Shown here: in pieces, positions 42,360-51,787 of the stretch
Numbering within the stretch: position 1 is the stretch's first letter
How the letters are laid out: each line of letters begins with the position of its first letter
NCBI GenBank assembly: GCA_036491115.1
Contig: DASXCQ010000045.1
Coordinates: 1 to 64,000 of the forward strand
Direction: 5' to 3'
DNA: 64,000 nt
From: DATEPR01 sp036491115
GTDB taxonomy: Bacteria; Actinomycetota; Actinomycetes; Mycobacteriales; Pseudonocardiaceae
Notes under the pieces: generated by a model
Told to the model about the DNA's origin: nothing
Database searches by the model: none
The model's input: the letters and a program-made list of their open reading frames with translations, nothing else
Made by a program: the position numbers and the translations under genes

Positions 42360-42395
42360 CGGTGCCCGCTCCCTCGTCGAGGGAGCGGGGCACCG
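42360..42395. terminator. Bidirectional terminator hairpin
   Basis: CGGTGCCCGCTCCCTC (42360-42375) pairs with GAGGGAGCGGGGCACCG (42379-42395), 16 pairs with one bulged G and a 3-base loop. It sits in the 41-base gap between the convergent SDR and ThDP enzyme genes. Confidence 0.8.
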
Positions 42396-42398
42396 CCG

Positions 42399-43922
42399 TC
42401 ACATCAGCGCGGGCACGACCGCCTCGATCAGGTGCGGTCCCGGCTCGACGAGCGCCTTCTCGAACCGCGCGGCCAGTTCCTCGCCGGTGGTGGCGCGGGA
42501 CGCCGGCACGCCCATGCCGGTGGCCATGCTGACGAAGTCCAGGTCGGGCCGGGACAGGTCGAGCAGTTCGGCCGCCTTGTCGCCACCGGTGGCGCCGACC
42601 CGTTGCAGTTCCATCCGCAGGATCGCGTAGGCACGGTTGGACAGCACGACCGTGGTCACGTTCAGGCCCTCGCGGGCGTGTGTCCACAGTGCCGACAACG
42701 TGTACATCGCACTGCCGTCCGCCTCGACGCACACCACCGGCCGGTCCGGGCAGGCGACGGCGGCACCGGCGGCCAGCGGCAGGCCAAGGCCGATCGCGCC
42801 ACCGGTCAGGGTCAGCACGTCGTGCGCCGGCGCGCCCGCGGTGGCCACCGGCAGCAGCACACCGGACGTGTTGGCCTCGTCCGCGACGATCGCGTTCTCC
42901 GGCAGCAGCGCGCCGATCACGTCCGCCCAGTTCTGCACGGTCAGCGCGCCCGTCGGCAGCGCGGGGCGGGCGGCCGCCCGGGGTGCCACCGCGGTGCCGC
43001 CGACCAGGTCGGCCAGATTCTCCAGTGCTCCCACCACGTCCTGGCCCGGCGCGGCCAGCGTGTGCACCTCGCAGCCGTCCGGGACCAGGTCGCTGGCCTT
43101 GCCCGGGTAGGCGAAGAACGACACCGGCGACTTCGCCCCGGCGAGCACGATGTGCCGGGCACCGGTCAGTTGGTGCTGCACGTGTTCTGCCAGGTAGCCC
43201 AACCGTTCCACGGCCGGCAGGCGGGCACCGCGGCGCATCCGGGCCGGGAACGTCTCGGCGAACACCGTGACGCCCAACCGGGCCGCCGCCACCTGGCCGG
43301 CCTCGGTCAGCGCGGCACCGCCCAGCAGCAGCACGGTGCCCTCACCGAGCACCCCGGCGATCGCGCGCACCACGTCGTCGCCCACTGCCTCCGGCACCGG
43401 CACCGGCCGGGGCGCCGCCGGGGTCGCACCGTCCGACCAGGACACGTCGGCGGGCAGGATCAGCGTGGCCACCTGACCGGCCAGTGCGGCGGCCACGCCG
43501 TCGGCGGCGTCGGCGGCCACCGACGCCACCGACTCGCTGCGCCGCAACCACCCGGACACCGAGCCCGCGACGGAGTCGATGTCGGACTCCAGTGGCGCGT
43601 CGTACTGCTTGTGATAGGTGGCGTGGTCGCCGACGACGTTCAGCAGTGGCGTGCGGGCCCGCCGGGCGTTGTGCAGGTTGGCCAGGCCGTTGCCCAGGCC
43701 CGGACCCAGGTGCAGCAGGGTGGCCGCCGGCCGGCCGGTCATCCGGCCGTAGCCGTCGGCCGCGCCGGTGACCGCACCCTCGAACAGTGCCAGCACCGCA
43801 CGCATCGACGGGACGCTGTCCAGGGCGGCCACGAAGTGCATCTCCGATGTGCCCGGATTGCCGAAGCAGACGTCCACCCGGCTGTCCACGAGGGTCCGCA
43901 GCAGGGCCTGCGCGCCGTTCAT
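42399..43922 (-). CDS. Thiamine diphosphate enzyme (acetolactate synthase/benzoylformate decarboxylase-like)
   Basis: A 507-residue ThDP-dependent enzyme. The catalytic Glu of the Pyr domain is in LALFEGAVTGAADGYGR (near residue 48). A central domain contains VLLLGGAALTEAG and the C-terminal PP domain has EADGSAMYTLSALWTHAREGLNVTTVVLSNRAY, the ThDP/Mg motif (usually GDG; here EADG). It is shorter than true acetolactate synthases, has no regulatory subunit nearby, and is probably a 2-oxo acid decarboxylase or carboligase. Its ATG overlaps the stop of the upstream FAD enzyme by four bases (ATGA), indicating a coupled pair that may handle 2-hydroxy acids. Confidence 0.88.
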   Translation of the reverse strand: MNGAQALLRTLVDSRVDVCFGNPGTSEMHFVAALDSVPSMRAVLALFEGAVTGAADGYGRMTGRPAATLLHLGPGLGNGLANLHNARRARTPLLNVVGDHATYHKQYDAPLESDIDSVAGSVSGWLRRSESVASVAADAADGVAAALAGQVATLILPADVSWSDGATPAAPRPVPVPEAVGDDVVRAIAGVLGEGTVLLLGGAALTEAGQVAAARLGVTVFAETFPARMRRGARLPAVERLGYLAEHVQHQLTGARHIVLAGAKSPVSFFAYPGKASDLVPDGCEVHTLAAPGQDVVGALENLADLVGGTAVAPRAAARPALPTGALTVQNWADVIGALLPENAIVADEANTSGVLLPVATAGAPAHDVLTLTGGAIGLGLPLAAGAAVACPDRPVVCVEADGSAMYTLSALWTHAREGLNVTTVVLSNRAYAILRMELQRVGATGGDKAAELLDLSRPDLDFVSMATGMGVPASRATTGEELAARFEKALVEPGPHLIEAVVPALM

Positions 43923-45322
43923 ACCGTTTCCTCCACACCCAGCAGGACTTCGGGATTCAGGATGCCCGACGGATCGAACGACTGCTTGATCCGTCGCATC
44001 AGCGCCAGTTCCGCCGGATCGGTCAGGGCCAGGAAGTAGGGCTGCTTCGCCCTGCCGATGCCGTGCTCACCGGAGATCGCGCCGCCCAGCGCGATGCCGG
44101 CGGCGAACATGTCGTGCAGCAGTCGGTGCCGGATCTCCGGATCGGCCTGGAACACCGCCAGGTGGACGTTGCCGTCGCCGGCGTGCCCGCAGCCGGCCAC
44201 GCCGGATCCGGTCTCCTGGGCCAGTTCCCGTGCCTTGGCCAGGAATTTCGGCATGGCGCTGCGCGGCACCACGACATCCACGATGTCGTGCGCGCCTGCC
44301 GCCTTCGCCGTCCAGAAGGCCTTTTCCCGCGCCTCGATCAGTTTGTGCGCGGCCGTGCCGTCCAGCACGTAGGCGTCGGTGGCGCCCAGGTCGCCGAGCA
44401 GTGTGCCCAGCCGTTCCACGTCGGCGTCCACCCGCTCGGTCGAGGTGTTCTCCAGTGACACCACCAGATACGCCTGGGTGGCGTCGCGGACCGCGTCCGG
44501 GATGCCCAGCGACAGCTTGGCGGTGTAGGTGATCGCGGCCATGGTGAAGGCGTCGATGTACTCCAGGATGTTCGGTGCCAGCCCGCTGGCCACGATCGCC
44601 GGCACCGCCCGCACCACGCCGTCCAGGTCGGTGAACGGCGCCAGCACAGTCCGGGTGTCGGTGAGCCTGGGGTGCAGTCTGAGGGTGGCCTCGGTGACCA
44701 GGGCCAGGGTGCCCTCGGAGCCGATGATCAGTTGGGTCAGGTCGTAGCCGGTGCTCACCTTGGCGATCCGGCCACCGGTCCGGACCACTTCACCGGTGCC
44801 CAGCACGGCCTGCAGCCCGAGCACGTTGTTGCGGGTCACGCCGTAGCGCACCGCCCGCATGCCGCCCGCGTTGGTGGCGACGTTGCCGCCGAGACTGGCG
44901 GACAGCTCGCCGGGGTACACCGGATAGGTCAGGCCGACGGCCGCGGTGCGCTCGTCCAACTCGGACAGCGTGACGCCGGGCTGGACGACGGCGACGTGGT
45001 TCCCGGTGTCGATCTCGAGCACCGAGTTCATCCGCTCGAACGACACCACGATCGACGCCGGCGTCGGCACGCACGCCCCGGACATGCCGCTGCCCGACCC
45101 TCTCGGCGTGACGGGCACACCCTCGGCAGCGGCCAGCCGCACCACCTCGGCCACCTGCTCGGCCGTGGTCGGTCGCACCACGCAGCCGGGTCGGGTGGGG
45201 GTCGCGGTCAGAGCCTCGTCGTGCTGGTAGTCCGCCGAGATCGCGTCGCCGACCAGAACCTGGTCCGGACCGACGACCTCCGCCAGCCGGTCGGCCAGGC
45301 GATCCGCGGTGGCCTTCGCCAT
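43919..45322 (-). CDS. FAD-linked 2-hydroxyacid oxidoreductase (GlcD/D-lactate dehydrogenase-like)
   Basis: A 467-residue flavoprotein. The PCMH FAD-binding domain has VVRPTTAEQVAEVVRLAAAEGVPVTPRGSGSGMSGACVP and GELSASLGGNVATNAGGMRAVRYGVTRNNVLGL. The C-terminal FAD-oxidase domain has CGHAGDGNVHLAVF and ISGEHGIGRAK, the substrate and metal-binding His motifs of GlcD and D-lactate dehydrogenases. It would oxidise a 2-hydroxy acid to the 2-oxo acid and pass electrons to the membrane. GAGGAGG is 4 bases before the ATG. It ends in the start codon of the ThDP enzyme gene. The substrate is not known. Confidence 0.92.
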   Translation of the reverse strand: MAKATADRLADRLAEVVGPDQVLVGDAISADYQHDEALTATPTRPGCVVRPTTAEQVAEVVRLAAAEGVPVTPRGSGSGMSGACVPTPASIVVSFERMNSVLEIDTGNHVAVVQPGVTLSELDERTAAVGLTYPVYPGELSASLGGNVATNAGGMRAVRYGVTRNNVLGLQAVLGTGEVVRTGGRIAKVSTGYDLTQLIIGSEGTLALVTEATLRLHPRLTDTRTVLAPFTDLDGVVRAVPAIVASGLAPNILEYIDAFTMAAITYTAKLSLGIPDAVRDATQAYLVVSLENTSTERVDADVERLGTLLGDLGATDAYVLDGTAAHKLIEAREKAFWTAKAAGAHDIVDVVVPRSAMPKFLAKARELAQETGSGVAGCGHAGDGNVHLAVFQADPEIRHRLLHDMFAAGIALGGAISGEHGIGRAKQPYFLALTDPAELALMRRIKQSFDPSGILNPEVLLGVEETV

Positions 45323-45497
45323 GCTGCCTCCTCGCGTGTCCCGTGCAGGCACCCGAGCCTACGTGGTGGCTGAAATTTTCGGTTGCGGCGCAAGCGTTCG
45401 CGCCGACCAGCCGGAGCGGGTCTCCGCCCGCCTTGACCCCACTGACGCCCGACCTCACCCTGGCCCGGCCCCGATCCAGGCGCACCAGGGAGCCGGT

Positions 45498-47561
45498 ATG
45501 TACTCAGCACGCAGGGCGGTCGGCCTCGGGCTGGCCGCGATGACGGCGGCCGCGCTGGCAGGCGCGGTGCCGGTCGCGACCGCCGCGACCACGCCGTCGG
45601 ATGTCAACGTCACGGTCAACGCGAACGAGGGCCTCGGCACGATCCCGGACACCGGGTACGGCCTGAACTCCGCGGTCTGGGACGGCCAGATGAACACCCC
45701 GCAGGTCCAGGGCCTGCTCAGCACCGCCGGCGTGCGGATGCTGCGCTACCCGGGCGGGTCCTACGGCGACATCTACCACTGGGAGGACAACACGGCGACG
45801 GGCGGCTTCGTCGCGCCCGGCACCGACTTCGACTCGTTCATGGGCACCGTCGACAAGATCGGCGCGCAGCCGATGCTGATCGCCAACTACGGCTCCGGCA
45901 CGCCGGCCGAGGCCGCCGACTGGGTCCGCTACGCCAACGTGACCAAGGGCTATGGCGCGAAGTATTGGGAGATCGGCAACGAGTTGTACGGCAACGGCTA
46001 CTACGGCGCCGACTGGGAGACCGACAGCCACGCCGACCACAGCCCCACGGCGTACGCGGACAACGTGCTCTCCTACGTCGACGCGATGAAGGCCGTCGAC
46101 CCGACGATCAAGGTCGGTGCCGTGCTGACCCTGCCGGGCAACTGGCCGGACAGCGTGGTCAACGCGGGTGACGGCGGCGACTGGAACAAGACGGTGTTGT
46201 CGCTGGCCGGGTCGGCCATCGACTTCGTGATCGTGCACTGGTACCCCAGCGGTACCGACGCGGCCGCCGAGCTGCACGAACCGTCGGTGGTGGCCGGCGA
46301 GCTGGCCCAGCTGCGGCAGGAGATCGACCAGTACGCCGGGCCGAACGGGCCGCACATCGGCATCGCGATGACCGAGATGAACGGCGGCGTGGACGAGGAC
46401 ACCCGGCCGGACGCGCTGTTCAGCGCCGACGCCTACTTCACCGCGTTGGAGCACGGCGTGTTCACCGTCGACTGGTGGGACACCCACAACGGCGGGACCG
46501 CGGTCAGCACCGCGCCGGACGGTGCCACCGACTTCGGCGACTTCGGCGTGCTGTCGTCCGGCAGCACGGTCGGCACCACGGCCGAACCGCCGATGAACAC
46601 ACCGTTCCCGAGCTACTTCGCCCTCTCCATGCTGGGCAGGGTGGGCGGGCCCGGCGACACGATGGTGCGGGCGGGCAGCGACTCGTCGATGGTGGCGGCG
46701 CACGCCGTGCGCAACGCCGACGGCGACCTGTCGGTCCTGCTGGTGAACAAGGATCCGGCGAACGCGCACCAGGTCGCCTTGCATTACGCGGGCTTCACAC
46801 CGAGCACCGCCACCCCGACGGTGTACGGCTACGGCGACGAGGCCACCTCGATCACCACCAGCAGCACCGGTACCGGCGCGACCCAGACGCTGCCGCCGTA
46901 CTCCATCGAGACCGTGGTGCTGACGCCGACCGGTACCGCCAGCACGGTGTCCGCACCGACCGACGCGTCGATCGCCGACGTCACCGGCGACCAGGCCACC
47001 GTCACCTGGACGCCAGGCGCCGGAACCGCCGTGCGCTACGAGGTCTACCGCCAGTTCGGCACCGACAGCGAACTGCTGGGCAGCTCCACCACGGACTCAC
47101 TGACCCTGCACAACCTGCCGCCGGGCACCGGCTACACGCTCAACGTGCTGGCCAGGGACGCCAACGGGAACCTGTCCGCACCGTCCAACCCGGTCACCTT
47201 CACGTCCAGCACACCTCGGGCGTCCACCTGCGCGGTGAACTATGTGGTGACCACCGGGTGGGGCACCGGGTACAACACCGACATCACCATCACCGACACG
47301 GGTCCGAATTCGATCAGCGGCTGGACACTCACGTTCTCGTTCCCGACCGACAGTGAATCAGTCAGTGGTGGCTGGAACGGCAACTGGTCGACCGACGGCG
47401 CGAACGCGCACGTCACCAATCTGGACTGGAACGCAACGCTTGCTCCGAACGGCGGTAATTCAGTCGACATCGGATTCACCGGTGCCAACAACGGCGCCTA
47501 CCCGTCACCCGCGTCGTTCACGCTGAACGGCACGGTGTGTGCCACGACCTACTCGTCGTGA
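45498..47561 (+). CDS. Secreted clan GH-A glycoside hydrolase with Fn3 and CBM2
   Basis: A 687-residue exported carbohydrase. Signal peptide residues 1-30 end at TAA. The catalytic module (about 35-460) has the acid/base Glu162 in YWEIGNELYG and the nucleophile Glu293 in AMTEMNGG, as in clan GH-A arabinofuranosidase (GH51) or related families; exact family is not certain. A fibronectin type III domain covers about 490-580. The C-terminal CBM2-like cellulose-binding domain (about 588-685) begins STCAVNYVV and ends GTVCATTYSS, two cysteines that should form the disulfide. AGGGAG precedes the ATG. It likely acts on plant cell walls. Confidence 0.88.
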   Translation: MYSARRAVGLGLAAMTAAALAGAVPVATAATTPSDVNVTVNANEGLGTIPDTGYGLNSAVWDGQMNTPQVQGLLSTAGVRMLRYPGGSYGDIYHWEDNTATGGFVAPGTDFDSFMGTVDKIGAQPMLIANYGSGTPAEAADWVRYANVTKGYGAKYWEIGNELYGNGYYGADWETDSHADHSPTAYADNVLSYVDAMKAVDPTIKVGAVLTLPGNWPDSVVNAGDGGDWNKTVLSLAGSAIDFVIVHWYPSGTDAAAELHEPSVVAGELAQLRQEIDQYAGPNGPHIGIAMTEMNGGVDEDTRPDALFSADAYFTALEHGVFTVDWWDTHNGGTAVSTAPDGATDFGDFGVLSSGSTVGTTAEPPMNTPFPSYFALSMLGRVGGPGDTMVRAGSDSSMVAAHAVRNADGDLSVLLVNKDPANAHQVALHYAGFTPSTATPTVYGYGDEATSITTSSTGTGATQTLPPYSIETVVLTPTGTASTVSAPTDASIADVTGDQATVTWTPGAGTAVRYEVYRQFGTDSELLGSSTTDSLTLHNLPPGTGYTLNVLARDANGNLSAPSNPVTFTSSTPRASTCAVNYVVTTGWGTGYNTDITITDTGPNSISGWTLTFSFPTDSESVSGGWNGNWSTDGANAHVTNLDWNATLAPNGGNSVDIGFTGANNGAYPSPASFTLNGTVCATTYSS

Positions 47562-47588
47562 AGTTTCGTATGAAACGGAGAAAACCGA

Positions 47589-48221
47589 TCAGGAGAGGGC
47601 GGCCAGCGCCAACCTGGTCAGTTCGCCCCGGATGGCGGCCAGCGGTTCCTGCCGGCCGTGGATCGACCAGTGGTAGACGAGTTCGTTCACCGCTCCGATG
47701 AAGGCGGTCGCGGTGAGGCCGTAGTCGCGTTCGGCGGCCTCACCGCGCTGCACCGCCAGAGTGGCCTCCGCCTCGATCAACTGGGCCAGTTTCGCCCGCC
47801 AGGCAAGGCGATGCCGCTCCACGGCGGCACTCACGCCGACGACCTCGACGTAGGCGATCCTGGTCCAGCGCGGGTCACTGGACGTGGTCCCGACGTAGGC
47901 GTCGATGGCCCGGTCCAGCCGGACCGACGTGGGCTCGTCGCGCACCTCGCCGACGGCCGCGATGACCGCGTCGAACGCCTTCTGGGTGATCTGGTCGTGC
48001 AGGGCGAGCAGCAGGGCCTCCCTGCTGGCGAACTCCTCGTAGAAGTTCCTGGTGGACACATTCGCCCTGGCACACAACCGTTCGATGGAAGTGGCCGGAT
48101 ATCCCTCGGTGCCGAACAGTTCCAGCGCCGCCGTCATCAGGCGCTGCCGTCGTTCGGCCCGGCGTTGGGAAGCGGTTCGGCCGCCGTAATCGCGGCGGGC
48201 CGCCGGCGCAGTGCCAGTCAT
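47589..48221 (-). CDS. TetR-family transcriptional regulator
   Basis: A 210-residue regulator. The DNA-binding domain covers residues 23-75: RAERRQRLMTAALELFGTEGYPATSIERLCARANVSTRNFYEEFASREALL. The rest is a helical ligand domain with AFIGAVNELVYHWSIHGRQEPL, which fits a TetR_C family. It lies on the opposite strand 27 bases from the glycoside hydrolase 3' end, and upstream it faces a long intergenic region before the peptide importer. AGGA precedes the ATG by 5 bases. The target is unknown; it could regulate itself or the importer, which shares its upstream region. Confidence 0.9.
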   Translation of the reverse strand: MTGTAPAARRDYGGRTASQRRAERRQRLMTAALELFGTEGYPATSIERLCARANVSTRNFYEEFASREALLLALHDQITQKAFDAVIAAVGEVRDEPTSVRLDRAIDAYVGTTSSDPRWTRIAYVEVVGVSAAVERHRLAWRAKLAQLIEAEATLAVQRGEAAERDYGLTATAFIGAVNELVYHWSIHGRQEPLAAIRGELTRLALAALS

Positions 48222-48862
48222 GGGCGTCCTCGTCGATACGGACTCGTGGGGCGGAAATTGCGATCCGCCAATCTTGGCATGGTTCGCCTAGTCCGGAGTC
48301 ATCCCGGGCCCAGCGTTGCGCATGAGACAACATCGCCGAAATCCGCGCGGCCGCACCGGAGCGTGAATGCGGTTAGCAACCAGTCGACTCCGGGCCGTGT
48401 CTGTCACCGAATCGAATGCGGAAATTGATGGACCGGGACGCGTCGGAGGGGTGAACGGCGGCTATCGTGTCGATCGGCAACATCCGGACCGGAGTCAGGT
48501 TGACTCGTGTCCGACTTGTCCGCCATGCCGGGAAGTACCAGCGGTACAGGAGTGACCACCCTGAGAAGTTAGCCCGATCGGACTACATGATGTGGGCTGT
48601 TCGGCGGCGGTGATACTGTACTGGGCCGTATCAGAACTGCCTCGATAACGGAATCATGTCACGTTGGTCACGTAAGGCGTCATCCGCCTGAATGTACTCT
48701 GTACCCCGTTTGGAGGACAGTTGAATCACAATCGCGCCACGGACAGCCAGGGAGCCTAGCCTTCTCGCGGTCCGAGATTGGAAAGTCGCGTACAGCCCGC
48801 ACGGCCAGAAGCCGAACGGGAGCCGTAACACACTGCCTACCCGGCGGAAAGGGGCCACTGCG
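48222..48862. other. Long intergenic region with inverted and direct repeats
   Basis: This 641-base stretch between the divergent TetR gene and the oppC gene contains no convincing coding frame. Within it TGATAC-N11-GTATCA (48612-48634) is a perfect 6-base-arm inverted repeat, and GTCACGT occurs twice (48658-48664 and 48667-48673) at a 9-base period. The stretch around 48580-48720 is lower in GC than the surroundings, as expected for promoters. It should hold the promoter of the importer operon and that of tetR. Confidence 0.55.
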
Positions 48863-49882
48863 TTGGCAGCGCCGTTGGAGCCGTTGGGGGATCCGTTCGG
48901 ATCCCCGGTCGAGGTACAGCCGACGGCCGGTGTCGGCGCCAAGGCGATCCAGGGCCGGTCACTCGGTCAGATCGCCTGGATGCGCCTGAAACGGGACCGC
49001 TGGGCCATGGCCGGCGGCATCGTCATCATCGTGCTGATCGTGCTGGCCATCGCCTCCGTGTTCCTGGGCAACGCCGGGATTCTCGACATCGCGACCTACC
49101 ACCAGAACCTGATCGACGTGAACACCGACTCGCCCACCGGCTTCTTCGGTGGCATCAGCCTCGCGCACCCGTTGGGTATCGACCCGCAGTTCGGTCGCGA
49201 CATGCTGTCCAGGATCCTGGTCGGTGCCCAGTACTCGCTGCTCGTCGCGTTCAGCGCCACGGTCCTGTCGGTCATCATCGGCACCGTCATGGGCGTCGTC
49301 GCCGGTTACTTCGGCGGGTGGGTCGACACCGTCATCAACTGGCTGATGAACGTCTTCCTGGCCTTCCCGCTGCTGCTGTTCGCCGTCGCGCTGACCGGGG
49401 TCGTGCAGAGCATCCCCAGCGGCACGGCGTTCGGCCTGAGCGGCAACACGCTGCGCGTCGCCGTCCTGGTGTTCGTCATCGGCTTCTTCAACTGGCCCTA
49501 CATCGGCCGCATCATCCGCGGCCAGACGCTGTCCCTGCGCGAGCGCGAGTTCATCGACGCGTCGCGCAGCGTCGGCGCCCGCAGTTTCTACGTGCTGTGG
49601 CACGAACTGCTCCCGAACCTGGTGGGCCCGATCCTGGTCTACTCCACCCTGCTGATCCCGACCAACATCCTGTTCGAGGCCGCTCTGGACTTCTTGGGCG
49701 TCGGCCTGCGGCTGCCCACCCCGAGTTGGGGCGCACTGCTCGCGGACGCCGTGAACAACCAGTACTACTCGATCGACCCCGAGTACGTCCTGGTGCCGGG
49801 CCTGGCGATCTTCATCTCGGTGATGGCGTTCAACCTGCTCGGCGACGGACTGCGGGACGCGCTGGATCCGCGATCTCACTGA
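48863..49882 (+). CDS. oppC: Peptide ABC transporter permease (OppC-like)
   Basis: A 339-residue membrane permease. It starts at TTG behind GGAAAGGGG. A cytoplasmic N-terminus with QIAWMRLKRDRWAM (OppC_N) leads to the first span, then the binding-protein-dependent transport domain with EREFIDASRSVGARSFYVLWHELLPNLVGPILV, the EAA motif that contacts the ATPase. HPLGIDPQFGRDMLSRILVGAQYSL is typical of OppC/DppC. It heads a five-gene importer operon, upstream of the binding protein, whereas usually the binding protein comes first and this permease follows OppB. Confidence 0.93.
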   Translation: MAAPLEPLGDPFGSPVEVQPTAGVGAKAIQGRSLGQIAWMRLKRDRWAMAGGIVIIVLIVLAIASVFLGNAGILDIATYHQNLIDVNTDSPTGFFGGISLAHPLGIDPQFGRDMLSRILVGAQYSLLVAFSATVLSVIIGTVMGVVAGYFGGWVDTVINWLMNVFLAFPLLLFAVALTGVVQSIPSGTAFGLSGNTLRVAVLVFVIGFFNWPYIGRIIRGQTLSLREREFIDASRSVGARSFYVLWHELLPNLVGPILVYSTLLIPTNILFEAALDFLGVGLRLPTPSWGALLADAVNNQYYSIDPEYVLVPGLAIFISVMAFNLLGDGLRDALDPRSH

Positions 49883-49942
49883 GCCGTTCGGTTCACACCG
49901 CTGGCTCCACACAGAAAACTCATGAGGAGGCGTGTCAGTCGA

Positions 49943-51709
49943 ATGAAACGTAAGCACACAGTGGCGTTCATCGCCGTCTGTGCCGGGCTGAGCCTGGCCG
50001 CTGCCTGTGGCAGCGGTTCAGGCGGGAGCAGCGGAAGCAGCAGTGGCAGTTCCGCCTCCTACAATGCCGGCCTGAACAGCATCGTCAACGCCTCCAACCA
50101 CAAGGGCGGCGTACTGAAGCTCGCGCTGACCAACACCGGCGACTCGACGGACCCCGGCAACACGTACTACGCGTTCAACTGGGACTTCAGCCGGCTGTAC
50201 GCGCGTCCGCTGCTCACCTACGCCCCCCAGCCGGGCAAGGCGGGCCTGAAGCTGGTGCCCGACCTGGCCACCGGCCTGGGCCAGGTCAGCGACAACGGGC
50301 TCACCTGGACCTACCACATCCGGTCGGGCCTGAAGTTCGAGGACGGCAGCCCGATCACGACGAAGGACGTCAAGTACGCCGTCGAGCGGAGCAGCGCCTA
50401 CGCGCCGGACGTGCTGCCCAACGGCCCGACGTACTTCAAGCAGTACCTGGCCGACCCGAGCTACCCGGGTGCGTTCAAGGACAAGACCGCGGACAAGATG
50501 GGCCTGACCTCGGTCGACACGCCGAACGACACCACGATCGTGTTCCACCTGTCGCAGCCGTTCTCCGAGTTCGACTACCTGGCGACGCTGCCGCAGACCG
50601 CTCCTGTTCCCCCGGACAAGGACACGGGCGCGAACTACCAGACGCACCCGATCTCCAGCGGCCCGTACATGTTCAAGAGCTTCAACCCGAACACGGGCTT
50701 CTCCCTGGTGCGCAACCCGAACTGGAACGCCGCCAGTGACCCGACCGTCAAGCAGTTGGCGGACGAGATCGACGTGACCTACGGCGTGTCGGCCGCCGAC
50801 ATCGACTCCCGGCAGTTCAACGGCCAGCTCAACATGGACCTCGACGGCCGTGGCGTGCAGACCGCCGGTCGGGCCCGGATCCTCGGCAACCCGAAGCTGA
50901 AGGCCCAGTCCGACGACCCGACCACCGGCTTCCTGGCGTACTTCGCGCTGGACCAGCAGGTGGCACCGCTGAACAACATCAACTGCCGCAAGGCGATCCT
51001 GGACGGGGCGGACCACACCAGCCTGCAGACCGCCTTCGGTGGCCCGATCAGCGGTGGTGACGTCGCCACCACGATGCTGCCGCCGAACGACACCGGCTAC
51101 GTCAAGGCTGACACCTACGGATTCCTGCAGAACCCGCACGGCAACGTGGCCAAGGCCAAGCAGGACCTCCAGGCGTGTGGCAAGCCCAACGGCTTCAGCA
51201 TGAACGTCTCCGTCCGCAGTGACCGTCCCACCGAGGTCGCTGCCGGCCAGGGTCTCCAGCAGTCGCTGGCGAAGGTCGGCATCAAGCTCCAGATCAACCA
51301 GTTCCCGTCGGGTCAGTACTACACCAACTTCGCCGGTGCGCCCGCGTACCTGAAGTCGCACAACATCGGCATCGCCATCACCGGTTGGGGTGCCGACTGG
51401 CCGTCCGGCTTCGGCTTCCTCTCGCAGGTGGTCGACGGTCGGAGCATCAAGGCGGCCGGTAACACCAACATCCAGATGACGAACGACCCGCAGATCAACG
51501 GCATGCTGGACGCGGCGGCCAAGAACCCCGACACCAACGCCCGGACCCAGATCTACACCCAGATCGACCAGAAGATCATGAGCCAGGCCGAGATCCTGCC
51601 GATCGTCTACGAGAAGGCCCTGCTGTACCGGGCGCCGAACGTCTCGAACGTGTTCGTCGACCAGGCGTACGGTCAGTACAACTACGCGGTGATGGGCCTT
51701 ACCAACTAG
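49943..51709 (+). CDS. oppA: Peptide ABC transporter substrate-binding lipoprotein (OppA-like)
   Basis: A 588-residue extracytoplasmic lipoprotein. The signal peptide MKRKHTVAFIAVCAGLSLAAAC ends in a lipobox; a Ser/Gly linker (GSGSGGSSGSSSGSS) precedes the SBP_bac_5 domain. SGPYMFKSFNPNTGFSLVRNPNW, KFEDGSPITTKDVKYAVER and ITGWGADWPSG are family signatures. It would capture oligopeptides or another ligand. An upstream ATG at 49922 is possible, and would place GAGGAGG inside the gene; I prefer 49943 because it gives a normal signal peptide, though the ribosome binding site is then about 12 bases away. A hairpin follows before oppB. Confidence 0.93.
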   Translation: MKRKHTVAFIAVCAGLSLAAACGSGSGGSSGSSSGSSASYNAGLNSIVNASNHKGGVLKLALTNTGDSTDPGNTYYAFNWDFSRLYARPLLTYAPQPGKAGLKLVPDLATGLGQVSDNGLTWTYHIRSGLKFEDGSPITTKDVKYAVERSSAYAPDVLPNGPTYFKQYLADPSYPGAFKDKTADKMGLTSVDTPNDTTIVFHLSQPFSEFDYLATLPQTAPVPPDKDTGANYQTHPISSGPYMFKSFNPNTGFSLVRNPNWNAASDPTVKQLADEIDVTYGVSAADIDSRQFNGQLNMDLDGRGVQTAGRARILGNPKLKAQSDDPTTGFLAYFALDQQVAPLNNINCRKAILDGADHTSLQTAFGGPISGGDVATTMLPPNDTGYVKADTYGFLQNPHGNVAKAKQDLQACGKPNGFSMNVSVRSDRPTEVAAGQGLQQSLAKVGIKLQINQFPSGQYYTNFAGAPAYLKSHNIGIAITGWGADWPSGFGFLSQVVDGRSIKAAGNTNIQMTNDPQINGMLDAAAKNPDTNARTQIYTQIDQKIMSQAEILPIVYEKALLYRAPNVSNVFVDQAYGQYNYAVMGLTN

Positions 51710-51744
51710 TGCAACCCGTGACAACCCGAGGTAGGTGAAGGCAC

Positions 51745-51775
51745 CGGTGGCCGGCGGCGAACCCGTCGGCCACCG
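51745..51775 (+). other. Intra-operon hairpin after oppA
   Basis: CGGTGGCCG (51745-51753) pairs with CGGCCACCG (51767-51775) around a 13-base loop, in the 78-base gap between oppA and oppB. Such hairpins after a binding-protein gene commonly protect or partly terminate the mRNA, giving more binding protein than permease. Confidence 0.55.
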
Positions 51776-51787
51776 CCGCCGTCCGCA

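Noticed and set aside
42399..43922. Catalytic subunit of biosynthetic acetolactate synthase
   Set aside because: It is too short, lacks an adjacent regulatory subunit and ilvC, and is coupled to a 2-hydroxyacid oxidoreductase.
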